Of a stretch of 64,000 bases of DNA, positions 16,835 through 25,808 are shown one piece after another (the stretch's first letter is position 1; the number at the start of each line of letters is the position of its first letter). A program made the translations under genes and the position numbers. Under the pieces are notes generated by a model, which saw nothing but the letters and a program-made list of their open reading frames with translations, searched no databases and was not told where the DNA came from. The stretch is from Butyrivibrio sp. (GTDB taxonomy: Bacteria; Bacillota_A; Clostridia; Lachnospirales; Lachnospiraceae): assembly GCA_024690635.1 (NCBI GenBank), contig JAILOW010000046.1, positions 32,390 to 96,389 on the forward strand. The letters run 5' to 3'.

Positions 16835-18627
16835 TTCTTATCTGGATTTATGCACTTGCAACTACATATCTTTTGGGCTACGCCTTTTTAAGAGTTCTGT
16901 CCTCCTGGCCGGGAATGGTTTCTTTCAAGGAAAAGAAAACCGCAAAGCAATACGATTTTCGCTACAGAGAAAGCTATATAATAGCGGGAGTCGTCATTGC
17001 AACGGTATACGCGGAAGTCTTTTCTTTGTTTGCGGGAGTGGGACTTGCCGCCAATATCATTATGGCGGTGGTGTGCCTTCTTATAGCCGTTTATTACAGA
17101 TACGACCTTGCAAATGAGCTAAAGGATATGATTCGGACTCTTGCAGGCGGATATAACGGCTTTCTTTATTGTCTCATTTTTCTTTTAATGGCATATGGTG
17201 CGTCACACGGGATCATGCACTACGATTCCGATCTTTATCATGCCCAGGCTATCCGCTGGATCGAAGAATACGGCGTGGTTAAGGGCCTTGGAAATGTGCA
17301 CTTAAGACTTGCTTACAACAGCTCGTCCTTTGCTGTTTCTGCGCTCTACAGCATGAGCTTTCTTGGAAAAGGATCTTTCCATGTTATGTCGGGCTTTTTT
17401 GCCCTGCTCCTTGCCTGGCAGTGCGCAGACATAAAGGGTATGTTAAGGCGCGGACACATAGTGATCTCTGACTTTGCCAGGATCATGGGCATATACTATC
17501 TCATTACCATATATGACGAGATGGTTGCTCCGGCTTCAGATTATTTCCTTTCAACTCTGGTTTTTTACATAATAATTCACTGGCTGGATATGAACGTAAG
17601 GCACGTGAAGTCTTATGTTCCCTATATCCTGCTCACCTTCCTGTCTGTATTTGCCGTTACCGTAAAGCTTTCGGCAGCACCTATGTTGATACTCTCAGTC
17701 ATTCCGATCTACAGACTGTTGCATGAGCGGACAAAACAAAAAATGAAGGCATTCTGGATCTCTATAGGTATTTCTTTTGGGATCGCGCTGCCTTTCCTTA
17801 TCAGAAATATCATACTCTCCGGCTGGCTCCTGTATCCAGTTACAGGCCTTGACCTTTTTGGTTTTGCCTACAAGATACCCAAGGGGGCAGCAGCATATGA
17901 TGCGCTGGAGATAAAGACCTTCGGAAGAGGCTATAATGACGTGGCTGCCTATGGCCATGTGCCTTTTACAGAGTGGATTCCGCACTGGTTTGGTCAGATG
18001 GGGATGCTAAGTAAGATCTTTATCATCCTTGATATCCTGTCAGTTCTGGTGTTTATCGGATATCTTGTTTATTTCCTTTTGGTGGTGAGAGTCGAAAAAA
18101 GCGACAGGCTCAAGAAGCTCTCCGGCAATAAGGTATTTGACCTTAGCTTTAGAAGTATGATGAGAATGGCGGATTTTCTGACTGTTGCTGCAACTTTGAT
18201 CGTCTGCCTTGTGTTCTGGTTTTTAAGTGCGCCACTTGTGAGGTACGGAGTAGTCTACATCTGGCTTGTTCCTGCGGTTATACTTGGAAGGACTTTTGTA
18301 CTGGTAAACAGCAGGCTTTCGGATGGGGCAAAGAAGGCTGCCTACAGGGTTATTACAGTTCTTTTCTGCTGCTGGCTGCTATATAAGGGTGTGAATCTGG
18401 TGATCGAGGATAAGGCGCGTTTTAACGCCAGATATCTTGTGACTCAACAGGACTACGGAACCTACGAGGTAAAAGAGTTCAAGCTGGGAAATGAGACCTT
18501 CTATTATCCGACAAACGGCGATCAGGTTGGATATGATCCATTCCCGTCATCCACCCATGACATATCCGGTGAGACAGTGATGATGGGTGAAAATATAAGA
18601 GACGGATTTAAAAACATTAGTTATTGA
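16822..18627 (+). CDS. Large polytopic membrane protein, LIC_10190-type (GT-C-like)
   Basis: A 601-residue protein with at least ten hydrophobic segments. An extracytoplasmic stretch near residue 133 (HYDSDLYHAQAIRW) followed by EYGVVKGLGNVH and LAYNSSSF resembles the LIC_10190 family of membrane proteins found beside polysaccharide genes. The acidic DSD in the first large outer loop is the arrangement seen in GT-C glycosyltransferases, so transfer of a lipid-linked sugar is a reasonable but unproven role. The C-terminal 70 residues form a soluble tail. A strong terminator follows. Confidence 0.65.
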   Translation: MFAVILIWIYALATTYLLGYAFLRVLSSWPGMVSFKEKKTAKQYDFRYRESYIIAGVVIATVYAEVFSLFAGVGLAANIIMAVVCLLIAVYYRYDLANELKDMIRTLAGGYNGFLYCLIFLLMAYGASHGIMHYDSDLYHAQAIRWIEEYGVVKGLGNVHLRLAYNSSSFAVSALYSMSFLGKGSFHVMSGFFALLLAWQCADIKGMLRRGHIVISDFARIMGIYYLITIYDEMVAPASDYFLSTLVFYIIIHWLDMNVRHVKSYVPYILLTFLSVFAVTVKLSAAPMLILSVIPIYRLLHERTKQKMKAFWISIGISFGIALPFLIRNIILSGWLLYPVTGLDLFGFAYKIPKGAAAYDALEIKTFGRGYNDVAAYGHVPFTEWIPHWFGQMGMLSKIFIILDILSVLVFIGYLVYFLLVVRVEKSDRLKKLSGNKVFDLSFRSMMRMADFLTVAATLIVCLVFWFLSAPLVRYGVVYIWLVPAVILGRTFVLVNSRLSDGAKKAAYRVITVLFCCWLLYKGVNLVIEDKARFNARYLVTQQDYGTYEVKEFKLGNETFYYPTNGDQVGYDPFPSSTHDISGETVMMGENIRDGFKNISY

Positions 18628-18653
18628 TAAACTATTTATAAAGAATATTATCA

Positions 18654-18696
18654 CGGGCTTAAATGTGTATTAAGAATCGCATTTAAGCCCGTTTTT
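18654..18696 (+). terminator. Strong Rho-independent terminator
   Basis: A 12-bp perfect stem (CGGGCTTAAATG, 18654-18665, with CATTTAAGCCCG, 18680-18691) extended by one G-U pair has a 12-nt loop and is followed by TTTTT (18692-18696). It closes the rmlD-PAP2-membrane protein unit. Confidence 0.85.
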
Positions 18697-18807
18697 ATGC
18701 GGCTTTTTGCTCCGAAAAAGAGTATTATGGATATGCTGAAAGACTAAATTACTAATCCCAAGAAAAGTATATCTGCCTGTCGTTTGTGTTTTATGCGGAG
18801 GTACTTT

Positions 18808-19245
18808 ATGAAGAGGATGATAGGAGTTATGATCGCGGCAACCTTGCTGGGAATTTTGGCAAGGCCTGTGGAAGTAAAAGCGGCAAGTGAAGATGATGTG
18901 CTTAGTCTTATGAACGCAGCAAGGCAGGAAGCAGGACTTTCTGCATACACATTGGATTCAGAACTTTCTAAAGCGGCACAGACAAGAGCTGAGGAATGCT
19001 CCACCAGATTTTCGCACACAAGACCAAACGGAAAAGCCTGGTCTACTGTATCTGCGTCAACCAATGGGGAGAACCTTGCCCATGCAGTGAACAGTACTCA
19101 GAGTAAGCCTGAAAATGTGGTGACAGCTTGGCTTTTAAGTCCCACCCACAAGGCAAACGTCCTCAGAAATACCTTCAGCAGCGTAGGAATTGCCTATTTC
19201 AAAGGCGATGACGGACAGACCTACATAGTATGTGAGTTTAAATAG
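18808..19245 (+). CDS. Secreted CAP/SCP-domain protein
   Basis: A 145-residue exported protein. ATG 18808 is preceded by GGAGGT at 5-bp spacing and gives a clear signal peptide (MKRMIGVMIAATLLGILA followed by an AxA-like VKAAS). The rest is a single CAP domain with LMNAARQEAGL, LDSELSKAAQTRAEE, RFSHTRPNGKAW, GENLAHA and WLLSPTHKANVL. The His and Glu residues of the CAP cavity are visible. In bacteria these small proteins are found outside the cell with unknown activity. Upstream in-frame starts (18784, 18793) lack a ribosome-binding site. It is monocistronic between two terminators. Confidence 0.85.
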   Translation: MKRMIGVMIAATLLGILARPVEVKAASEDDVLSLMNAARQEAGLSAYTLDSELSKAAQTRAEECSTRFSHTRPNGKAWSTVSASTNGENLAHAVNSTQSKPENVVTAWLLSPTHKANVLRNTFSSVGIAYFKGDDGQTYIVCEFK

Positions 19246-19268
19246 ATCGTGACAGGATCATATATGAA

Positions 19269-19306
19269 AAAGAGTTTCTTTGTTATGACAAAGGGGCTCT
19301 TTTTTT
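19269..19306 (+). terminator. Rho-independent terminator after the CAP-domain gene
   Basis: A 15-bp stem with three adjacent G-U pairs (19269-19283 with 19288-19302) and a 4-nt loop runs directly into a T tract to 19306. Confidence 0.75.
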
Positions 19307-19332
19307 ATGTGATAGGAAAACTAAGGAAAGTG

Positions 19333-19341
19333 TGGTAAAAT
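19333..19341 (+). promoter_or_regulatory. Extended -10 promoter of gmd
   Basis: TGgTAAAAT is an extended -10 element 50 bp upstream of the gmd ATG. No convincing -35 hexamer is seen at 16-18 bp. It follows the CAP-gene terminator, so gmd and fcl need their own start. Confidence 0.5.
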
Positions 19342-19390
19342 ATGTTTTTGCGAAAGAGATATTTTTTGTTTTTTATAAAAGGAGTTATAT

Positions 19391-20482
19391 ATGGCTAAAA
19401 AGGCACTTATCACCGGTATTACCGGACAGGATGGTTCATATCTGGCAGAGTTTTTGCTGGAGAAAGGATATGATGTTCACGGCATCATCAGAAGATCATC
19501 CGTGGATTACAGAGAGAGGATAGCTCATCTTGAAGGAAAGCCTAACTTCCACCTTCACTACGGAGATCTTGGAGATTCCATGAGTATCCTGGGCGTTGTA
19601 TCCAAGGTAAGACCTGATGAGATATACAATCTTGCAGCACAGTCCCATGTTCAGGTTTCTTTTGATTCGCCTGAATTTACAGCGGACGTTGACGCTGTAG
19701 GTGTTACCAGAATTCTTGAGGCGGTTCGCCTTTCAGGACTTACACAGACCTGCCGCATTTATCAGGCTTCCACTTCAGAGCTTTACGGCAAGGTTGAGGA
19801 GATTCCCCAGAGCGAGACCACTCCTTTCCATCCCTACAGCCCTTACGCTGTAGCCAAGCTTTACGGCTACTGGATCGTAAAAGAGTACAGAGAAGCTTAT
19901 AACATGTTCTGCTGCTCCGGTATTCTTTTCAACCATGAATCAGAGAGAAGAGGAGAGACCTTCGTAACAAGAAAGATCACTCTTGCCGCATCCAGGATCG
20001 CGCAGGGCAAGCAGAAAAAGCTCTATCTTGGTAACCTTTCAAGTCTCAGAGACTGGGGATATGCCAAGGACTATGTTGAGTGCATGTGGCTGATTCTTCA
20101 GAACGACAAGCCTGAGGACTTTGTTATTGCTACAGGTGTACAGCACTCCGTAAGAGAATTTGCTCAGCTTGCATTCCACTACGCAGGCATCGAGATCGAG
20201 TTCAAGGGTGAGGGCGCTGACGAAAAGGGCTATAACAAGGCAACAGGAGAGGTTCTCATCGAGGTATCACCTGACTTCTACAGACCTACAGACGTTGTTA
20301 ACCTTCTCGGAGATCCCACCAAGGCAAAAGAGAAGCTTCACTGGAATCCTCAGTCAACATCCTTCGAGGATCTGGTAAGGATAATGGTAGAGCACGATAT
20401 GGCCAAGGTTGCCGTTGAAAGGGCAAATGAGCATATCGAGTTCAATCTGGCGGAGTTTCTTGAAAAAGGTATTGATAAGTAA
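19391..20482 (+). CDS. gmd: GDP-mannose 4,6-dehydratase
   Basis: Converts GDP-D-mannose to GDP-4-keto-6-deoxy-D-mannose, the first step to GDP-L-fucose. It has 363 residues and is an extended SDR enzyme: [15 protein letters not shown] at the N-terminus (NADP-binding GxxGxxG), [23 protein letters not shown], the catalytic [10 protein letters not shown] (YxxxK) and [17 protein letters not shown]. All are typical of Gmd. AAAAGGAG precedes ATG 19391. fcl follows 12 bp downstream, so the two-step pathway is complete. Confidence 0.96.
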   Translation: MAKKALITGITGQDGSYLAEFLLEKGYDVHGIIRRSSVDYRERIAHLEGKPNFHLHYGDLGDSMSILGVVSKVRPDEIYNLAAQSHVQVSFDSPEFTADVDAVGVTRILEAVRLSGLTQTCRIYQASTSELYGKVEEIPQSETTPFHPYSPYAVAKLYGYWIVKEYREAYNMFCCSGILFNHESERRGETFVTRKITLAASRIAQGKQKKLYLGNLSSLRDWGYAKDYVECMWLILQNDKPEDFVIATGVQHSVREFAQLAFHYAGIEIEFKGEGADEKGYNKATGEVLIEVSPDFYRPTDVVNLLGDPTKAKEKLHWNPQSTSFEDLVRIMVEHDMAKVAVERANEHIEFNLAEFLEKGIDK

Positions 20483-20494
20483 AGGGTGAACGAT

Positions 20495-21436
20495 ATGGAA
20501 AAAAATGCCAAGATCTATGTGGCCGGCCACAGAGGAATGGTAGGTTCGGCTATCGTAAGAGAACTTAAGAAACAGGGCTATGAGAACATCATAACCAGAA
20601 CTCACAAGGAACTGGATCTTACAAGACAGGATCAGGTAGAAGAGTTCTTTGAAAAAGAAACTCCCGAGTATGTTTTTCTTGCAGCAGCCAAGGTTGGCGG
20701 AATCATGGGTAACTCCGAGGCTCTTGCCGACTTCATGTATGAGAACATGATACTTGAGATGAATGTAATACACGCTGCCTGGAAGAACGGATGCAAAAAG
20801 CTCGAATTCCTCGGCTCATCCTGTATATATCCCAGAATGGCACCTCAGCCTATGAAGGAGGACTGCCTTCTTACATCAGAGCTTGAAAAGACCAACGAGG
20901 CTTATGCACTTGCCAAGATTTCCGGTCTTAAATACTGCGAATATCTCAACAGACAGTACGGAACGGACTACATCTCGGTAATGCCCACAAACCTCTACGG
21001 ACCCAATGACAACTATCATCCCACACACTCCCATGTGCTTCCTGCCCTTATCAGGCGTTTCCACGAAGCCAAGGAGCAGGGACTTCCGTTTGTAACCTGC
21101 TGGGGCGACGGAAGCCCCTTGAGAGAATTCCTCTATGTGGATGATCTTGCAAATCTTTGCGTGTTCCTTATGAACAACTACAGCGGTAACGAGACTGTTA
21201 ATGCGGGAACAGGAAAAGAGCTTACCATCAGGGAACTCACAGAAAAGGTGGCAAAGATCATAGGCTACACCGGAGAGATCCGCTGGGATCCCACCAAGCC
21301 CAACGGAACACCCAGGAAGCTTCTTGATGTATCCAAAGCCAAGAGCCTTGGCTGGACCTATACCACAGAACTTGATGACGGAATCCGCCTCGCTTACGAG
21401 GACTTCCTCAACAACCCCATGAGGGCCGAGCGCTAA
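20495..21436 (+). CDS. fcl: GDP-L-fucose synthase
   Basis: Bifunctional epimerase/reductase producing GDP-L-fucose from the Gmd product. It has 313 residues with [10 protein letters not shown] (Rossmann loop, about 10-19), [22 protein letters not shown], the catalytic [13 protein letters not shown] (YxxxK), and the Fcl-typical [13 protein letters not shown] and [16 protein letters not shown] 20495 is chosen over a GTG at 20486 because AAAGGG is then correctly placed. A terminator follows, so gmd-fcl is a two-gene unit. Confidence 0.95.
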   Translation: MEKNAKIYVAGHRGMVGSAIVRELKKQGYENIITRTHKELDLTRQDQVEEFFEKETPEYVFLAAAKVGGIMGNSEALADFMYENMILEMNVIHAAWKNGCKKLEFLGSSCIYPRMAPQPMKEDCLLTSELEKTNEAYALAKISGLKYCEYLNRQYGTDYISVMPTNLYGPNDNYHPTHSHVLPALIRRFHEAKEQGLPFVTCWGDGSPLREFLYVDDLANLCVFLMNNYSGNETVNAGTGKELTIRELTEKVAKIIGYTGEIRWDPTKPNGTPRKLLDVSKAKSLGWTYTTELDDGIRLAYEDFLNNPMRAER

Positions 21437-21442
21437 CACCTC

Positions 21443-21472
21443 AAAAGGACTCATTTCTATGAGTCCTTTTTT
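21443..21472 (+). terminator. Rho-independent terminator after fcl
   Basis: A perfect 12-bp stem (AAAAGGACTCAT, 21443-21454, with ATGAGTCCTTTT, 21459-21470) has a TTCT loop and its T run extends to 21472. Confidence 0.85.
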
Positions 21473-21473
21473 C

Positions 21474-21545
21474 GTGCGATTCTTTCCCTCTCTCCGCCAC
21501 AGCCTCCCCGCCGGGCAAATGCCTTAAAGATTGAAAGAATCGCGC
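21474..21545 (+). repeat. Inverted repeat spanning the promoter region of the EPS module
   Basis: GCGATTCTTT (21476-21485) is the exact reverse complement of AAAGAATCGC (21534-21543). Two further outer positions pair (one as G-U), giving 12 bp with a 48-nt GC-rich interval. The right arm covers the end of the -35 hexamer of the next promoter, so it could be an operator with two half sites or a DNA structure; neither is proven. Confidence 0.5.
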
Positions 21546-21559
21546 GGAAAGTGTAAAAT
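21531..21559 (+). promoter_or_regulatory. Promoter of the 21.6-34.9 kb exopolysaccharide module
   Basis: TTGAAA (21531-21536) and TAAAAT (21554-21559) are separated by exactly 17 bp, a good sigma-A-type promoter. The next good promoter is at 34990, so the genes between are plausibly one long operon. Confidence 0.75.
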
Positions 21560-21614
21560 ACTGAATAGGAATGCGCATTTTTATGTGTGAACAGTAATAC
21601 TGTGAGGACGGTGT

Positions 21615-22547
21615 ATGAAATTACTCAGTGTTGTTGTACCTTGTTACAACGAGCAGGAAAACATAAAGGATTTTTACGGCGAGGTTTTGAAGAACGAGGC
21701 CTTCTTTAAGGGGGCTGAGGTGGAGCTTGAGTTCTGGTTTATCAATGACGGCTCTGCTGATAAGACCGCTGATATTGTTAAGGAGCTTGCAGGTTCTGAT
21801 AAGAGAGTGCATCTTGTGAGCTTTTCCAGGAATTTTGGCAAGGAAGCCGCTATTTATGCAGGGCTTCAGCATGCCAAGGGAGATTATACGGTTATTATGG
21901 ACTGTGACCTTCAGGATCCGCCGGCTCTTTTGCCCCAGATGTATGAGGCTGTTTCAAAAGAGGGTTATGACAGCGTAGCCACAAGGAGAGTTAACAGAAA
22001 GGGTGAGCCACCCATCAGATCTCTCTTTGCCAGAGCTTTTTACAAGATCATAAATAAGATGTCCAGCGCTGATATTGTGGACGGCGCAAGGGACTACCGC
22101 TTGATGACCAGACAGTTCGTAGAAGCCATTCTTTCCCTTGAGGAGTATAACCGTTTCTCCAAGGGTATCTTCGGATGGGTAGGATTTAATACAAAATGGC
22201 TTGAATTTGAAAATGTGGAGCGCAAAAAAGGAGAGACCAAGTGGTCTTTCTGGAAGCTCTTTACCTATGCTCTTGACGGAATTATGGCCTTCTCGGAGGC
22301 ACCCATTGCCATCGCATCATTCATGGGACTTTTCTTCTGCGTAGTGGCATTTCTTGGTATCATTTTCACCATTGTCAGGAAATGTATACTTGGAGATCCC
22401 ACCAGTGGATGGCCTTCACTTGTATGTATCATCCTGCTGATCGCCGGTATTCAGCTCTTTTGTATCGGAATCGTGGGTCAGTATCTGTCAAAGACTTATC
22501 TTGAGGTAAAAAAGCGCCCCATGTACATAGTCAAAGAGGAGCTGTGA
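21615..22547 (+). CDS. GtrB-like polyprenyl-phosphate glycosyltransferase (GT2)
   Basis: Family 2 transferase of the GtrB/DPM type, which loads a sugar onto a polyprenyl phosphate at the inner membrane face. It has 310 residues: GT-A core with VVPCYNEQENI (about 6-16), FINDGSADKT, NFGKEAAIYAGL, MDCDLQDPP (catalytic DxD-like motif) and DGARDYRLM, then two C-terminal membrane helices (about 235-260 and 272-297). The donor sugar cannot be read from sequence. Its product would feed a GT-C enzyme on the outer face, several of which are encoded downstream. GAGGACGG precedes ATG 21615. Confidence 0.85.
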   Translation: MKLLSVVVPCYNEQENIKDFYGEVLKNEAFFKGAEVELEFWFINDGSADKTADIVKELAGSDKRVHLVSFSRNFGKEAAIYAGLQHAKGDYTVIMDCDLQDPPALLPQMYEAVSKEGYDSVATRRVNRKGEPPIRSLFARAFYKIINKMSSADIVDGARDYRLMTRQFVEAILSLEEYNRFSKGIFGWVGFNTKWLEFENVERKKGETKWSFWKLFTYALDGIMAFSEAPIAIASFMGLFFCVVAFLGIIFTIVRKCILGDPTSGWPSLVCIILLIAGIQLFCIGIVGQYLSKTYLEVKKRPMYIVKEEL

Positions 22548-23293
22548 TGGTCAGTATAGTTGTGCCGGTGTACAATGCTTCGCGCTATATAGAAAAGACC
22601 ATCGAGATGGTTTGTGCTCAGACCTACAAGGACTGGGAGCTTATCCTGGTGGATGACAGGTCGAAAGATGACAGTGTCAGGGTCATTGAGGAGATCATAG
22701 CTGCAAAAAAGAAGCGCATCAGGCTGATAAAAAAAGAAAGAAACGCAGGTGCGGCTGCAGCCAGAAACACAGGTATCGATGCTTCCGCAGGCAGATATAT
22801 AGCTTTTCTTGATGCTGACGATGTATGGAAGAGCGACAAGCTTGAAAAGCAGATAGAATTCATGGAAAAAACAGGAGCTGCTTTTTCTTTTCACTCCTAT
22901 GAGTTTGGAGATGAAGAGGCAAATCCCACGGGAAGAGTGGTACATGCTCCTTCCACCCTGAATTTCAGGCAGGCACTTTCCAGAACAGTTATCTTTACCA
23001 CTACGGTTATGTTTGATACGGAAAAGATCGATATGGAGATCATCCATATGCCTCAGGTACCCAGTGAGGACACTGCCACCTGGTGGAGAATCTTAAAGAG
23101 CGGATTTACCGCTTACGGACTTGATGAGAACCTGGCGATCTACAGAAGACCGCGCAAATCTCTTTCGTCCAACAAGCTGACGGCTATTGAGAGGATCTGG
23201 TTCCTTTACAGGAATATTGCAGGCCTTAATGTTTTGCAGTCATTATTTTATTTTGGAGGATGGGCAGTCAGAGCTACTCTAAGGAGGCTTTGA
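22547..23293 (+). CDS. Glycosyltransferase family 2 (EPS side)
   Basis: A 248-residue cytoplasmic GT-A transferase with VVPVYNASRYIEKT (about 5-18), LVDDRSKDDS, ERNAGAAAARNTGI and LDADDVWKSDKLEKQ (about 88-102). It is closest in style to the small teichuronic-acid/EPS GT2 enzymes (TuaG-like). The start ATG overlaps the previous stop (TGATG), so translation is coupled. A predicted helix near the C-terminus may bind the membrane. Donor and acceptor are unknown. Confidence 0.85.
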   Translation: MVSIVVPVYNASRYIEKTIEMVCAQTYKDWELILVDDRSKDDSVRVIEEIIAAKKKRIRLIKKERNAGAAAARNTGIDASAGRYIAFLDADDVWKSDKLEKQIEFMEKTGAAFSFHSYEFGDEEANPTGRVVHAPSTLNFRQALSRTVIFTTTVMFDTEKIDMEIIHMPQVPSEDTATWWRILKSGFTAYGLDENLAIYRRPRKSLSSNKLTAIERIWFLYRNIAGLNVLQSLFYFGGWAVRATLRRL

Positions 23294-23308
23294 TCGCCGG
23301 AAAAAGGT

Positions 23309-24736
23309 ATGAAACACAGGGAATCCAAAAAGAGAATCCTGGTACTTTTGCTGGGCTTTATAGGACTGTGCATGCAGACCGCTGTTTATGCATGGTTTTG
23401 GTTTAATACATATTATCCGATAGTTTCTCAGACCCGTGTCAGTGTTGACGGCTACGTTCTCGGAAACGGTCTTAAGTTGTACTTCCGTGGACATTTGCTG
23501 ATACTGGGTATCTATTTTATTCTGCTTCTGTTCTTTTCAAATACCTACGGAGGATTGAAGATAGGCTATCTGAAGCCTATGGATGTATTCTTTTCCCAGA
23601 TATTTGCACTCTTCATGGTGAACTTTATTTCCTACTTCCAGATCGCTCTTTTGAGGAACTGGCTGGTAAGGGTTGTTCCTATGGTGGAGATTTTCGTCAT
23701 TCAGCTTCTGATATCATTCATATGGGCATACATAACGAATGCTATCTATATGGCCATATTCCCGCCAAGAGAGCTTCTTCTTGTAAGTGGCGAGTATCCT
23801 GTGGATGATATTGAGCGCAAGTTCAACACCAGAAAAGACAAATATCACATCGCCAAAAAGATGAATATCTCCGAGGGCATCGATGCCATTTACAAAGAGT
23901 GCCTCGGAAAGTACGACGGTGTTATTGTGTGGGATGTTCCCAGCCAGTTCAGAAACGGCCTTGTTAAATACTGCTACGGCAAGAATATCAGAGTTTACGT
24001 TATGCCCAAGATAACAGACGTTTTGTTAAAGGGCTCCACACAGCTTCATCTTTTTGATACACCGGTGCTGCTCCTTAGAGAGTATGCCATCAAGGCGGAG
24101 CAGAGAGCCATAAAGAGACTTATGGACATTGTGCTGTCGCTGATCCTTATCGTTATCACATCGCCTATCATGTTGATAACTGCTGTTATTATAAAGACTT
24201 ATGACGGAGGCCCCATTTTGTACAAGCAGATCCGCTGTACAAGAGACCAAAAGGAATTCAAGATCATGAAATTCCGCAGCATGAAAGTTGATGCGGAAAA
24301 AGACGGAGTTGCAAGACTTGCATCCAAAAATGATTCAAGGATAACTCCCATCGGAAAGTTTATCAGATCCTGCAGGATCGACGAACTTCCACAGCTCTTT
24401 AACATACTTGTGGGAGATATGTCCTTTATTGGACCAAGACCCGAAAGACCTGAGATCATCAAGCAATACCTTGAAGAGATGCCTGAGTTTGCTTTCAGAA
24501 TGAAGGTGAAGGCAGGACTTGCGGGATACGCCCAGGTTTACGGTAAATACAACACAACACCCTATGACAAGTTAAAGCTTGATCTTACATATATCGAGAA
24601 CTATTCAATATGGCTGGATATCAAGCTGATGCTTCTTACGGTAAAGATATTGTTCACACCCGACAGCACGGAAGGTGTTGAGGAAAACCAGACCACAGCA
24701 GCAACAAACAGGAGTGAGAATGAAACACGCAAATGA
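23309..24736 (+). CDS. Polyprenyl-phosphate sugar-1-phosphate transferase (WbaP/EpsE-type priming enzyme)
   Basis: Initiates glycan repeat-unit assembly by moving a sugar-1-phosphate onto undecaprenyl phosphate. It has 475 residues: four N-terminal membrane helices (about 8-145), a Rossmann-like middle (about 150-260) and a C-terminal PGT domain with the membrane-dipping helix (RLMDIVLSLILIV), KFRSMKVDAE, the catalytic RIDELPQL acid pair (Asp-Glu near 356) and GDMSFIGPRPERPE. This is the long PGT architecture, distinct from the short PglC-like enzyme at 60.8 kb. The C-terminal tail overlaps the next gene by 17 bp. Confidence 0.9.
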   Translation: MKHRESKKRILVLLLGFIGLCMQTAVYAWFWFNTYYPIVSQTRVSVDGYVLGNGLKLYFRGHLLILGIYFILLLFFSNTYGGLKIGYLKPMDVFFSQIFALFMVNFISYFQIALLRNWLVRVVPMVEIFVIQLLISFIWAYITNAIYMAIFPPRELLLVSGEYPVDDIERKFNTRKDKYHIAKKMNISEGIDAIYKECLGKYDGVIVWDVPSQFRNGLVKYCYGKNIRVYVMPKITDVLLKGSTQLHLFDTPVLLLREYAIKAEQRAIKRLMDIVLSLILIVITSPIMLITAVIIKTYDGGPILYKQIRCTRDQKEFKIMKFRSMKVDAEKDGVARLASKNDSRITPIGKFIRSCRIDELPQLFNILVGDMSFIGPRPERPEIIKQYLEEMPEFAFRMKVKAGLAGYAQVYGKYNTTPYDKLKLDLTYIENYSIWLDIKLMLLTVKILFTPDSTEGVEENQTTAATNRSENETRK

Positions 24737-25808
24737 GACCCTGGATCTGAGAAGCTTTTATCTTCGCCTCATCAGAAAGATATGGATACTTCCAGTGGCG
24801 GCTCTTTTGGGAGCGGCCTTTGGACTTTTGCTGTATTTTCTGGCAACGGTGGTTTTCGGCCCCGGCAGGCAGTACAGCTCTGAATCATATTTTTACATAA
24901 AGTTTGCCTACGATGAGCAGGCAGGGACTTTGGTGGATCATTACAATGCATACACCTGGAACACCCTTATTTCCACTGATCCTGTGATCATCCCCCTTGA
25001 GGAGAATCTCAAATCTTCGGGAGTTACCATGGAAAGAGGAGATATCCTTGCGGCAGTTACCGCAGAGATCCCTTCTGATGTAAGAGTACTGAAGATAACC
25101 GTAAAGACTTCCGACAAAGACCTTACAACGGCAATTACCGAAGCCGCAGCTGTTGCCATTGAAAAATACGGTGATACCAACGATGCTTTTGATTCCATAG
25201 ATACACTTTCAAAGGGCGAGGCTTCGCCTGTTGTTTATACTGACAGGACAGTTGTTGCAGCAATATCCGGTGCGGTACTTTTTGTAATAGCTGCGATACT
25301 GATACTCCTTCTTATGGATGCTCTCGACGATGCCATATATGTTCCGGAGGATATCGAAAAGAGATTTGGACTTCCTGTCATCGGCACGACTTTCAAAGAC
25401 AAGGGAAGAGAAGACAAAGATCTTACAGGATTTTTTGCCAATGAAGCCGCCTCTTCCTACGAAAAGATCGTTAAGGGCGCCGGTGAAGTAGTCTTTATAT
25501 CCGCAGATAGCATAAAGGACGATAAGCTTTCAGTGTCAGACCTTGATCAGTACAAAAAGGCTCTTGGTACAAGACTTGAGGATACAACTAAGTTTGTACC
25601 AATGGCTGTTCCGGGAACAGTTCTTGATAATTACAGAAAGATCGGAACAGCAGACGGGGTGATACTGGCTATCCCTGCAGGAATGCGCGGAAGTGTTCTG
25701 GCAGATCATACCATCGGACAGCTTAAAAAGCATGAATGCCCTATCCTCGGAGTTTTACTTACAAGAGCGGACAAGGGATTTATTAAGAGCTATTACAGGT
25801 TCAAATGA
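24720..25808 (+). CDS. Wzz-like polysaccharide co-polymerase with degenerate kinase domain
   Basis: Likely controls chain length or export of the EPS. ATG 24720 lies behind AGGAGTGAGA and gives 362 residues: a first membrane helix (about 22-45), an extracytoplasmic Wzz domain, a second helix (about 177-200) and a cytoplasmic C-terminal region laid out like a BY-kinase (GLPVIGTTF, FISADS, TADGVILAIPAG, CPILGVLLT, SYYRF). The segment after FISADS, where a P-loop (GEGKST-type) should stand, reads IKDDKLSVSD, so no Walker A is present and the acidic Walker residues are not evident. The domain is probably a pseudokinase. Confidence 0.75.
   Translation: MKHANETLDLRSFYLRLIRKIWILPVAALLGAAFGLLLYFLATVVFGPGRQYSSESYFYIKFAYDEQAGTLVDHYNAYTWNTLISTDPVIIPLEENLKSSGVTMERGDILAAVTAEIPSDVRVLKITVKTSDKDLTTAITEAAAVAIEKYGDTNDAFDSIDTLSKGEASPVVYTDRTVVAAISGAVLFVIAAILILLLMDALDDAIYVPEDIEKRFGLPVIGTTFKDKGREDKDLTGFFANEAASSYEKIVKGAGEVVFISADSIKDDKLSVSDLDQYKKALGTRLEDTTKFVPMAVPGTVLDNYRKIGTADGVILAIPAGMRGSVLADHTIGQLKKHECPILGVLLTRADKGFIKSYYRFK

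Noticed and set aside
24720..25808. Functional BY-kinase/tyrosine autokinase
   Set aside because: No Walker A motif and no C-terminal tyrosine cluster are present.
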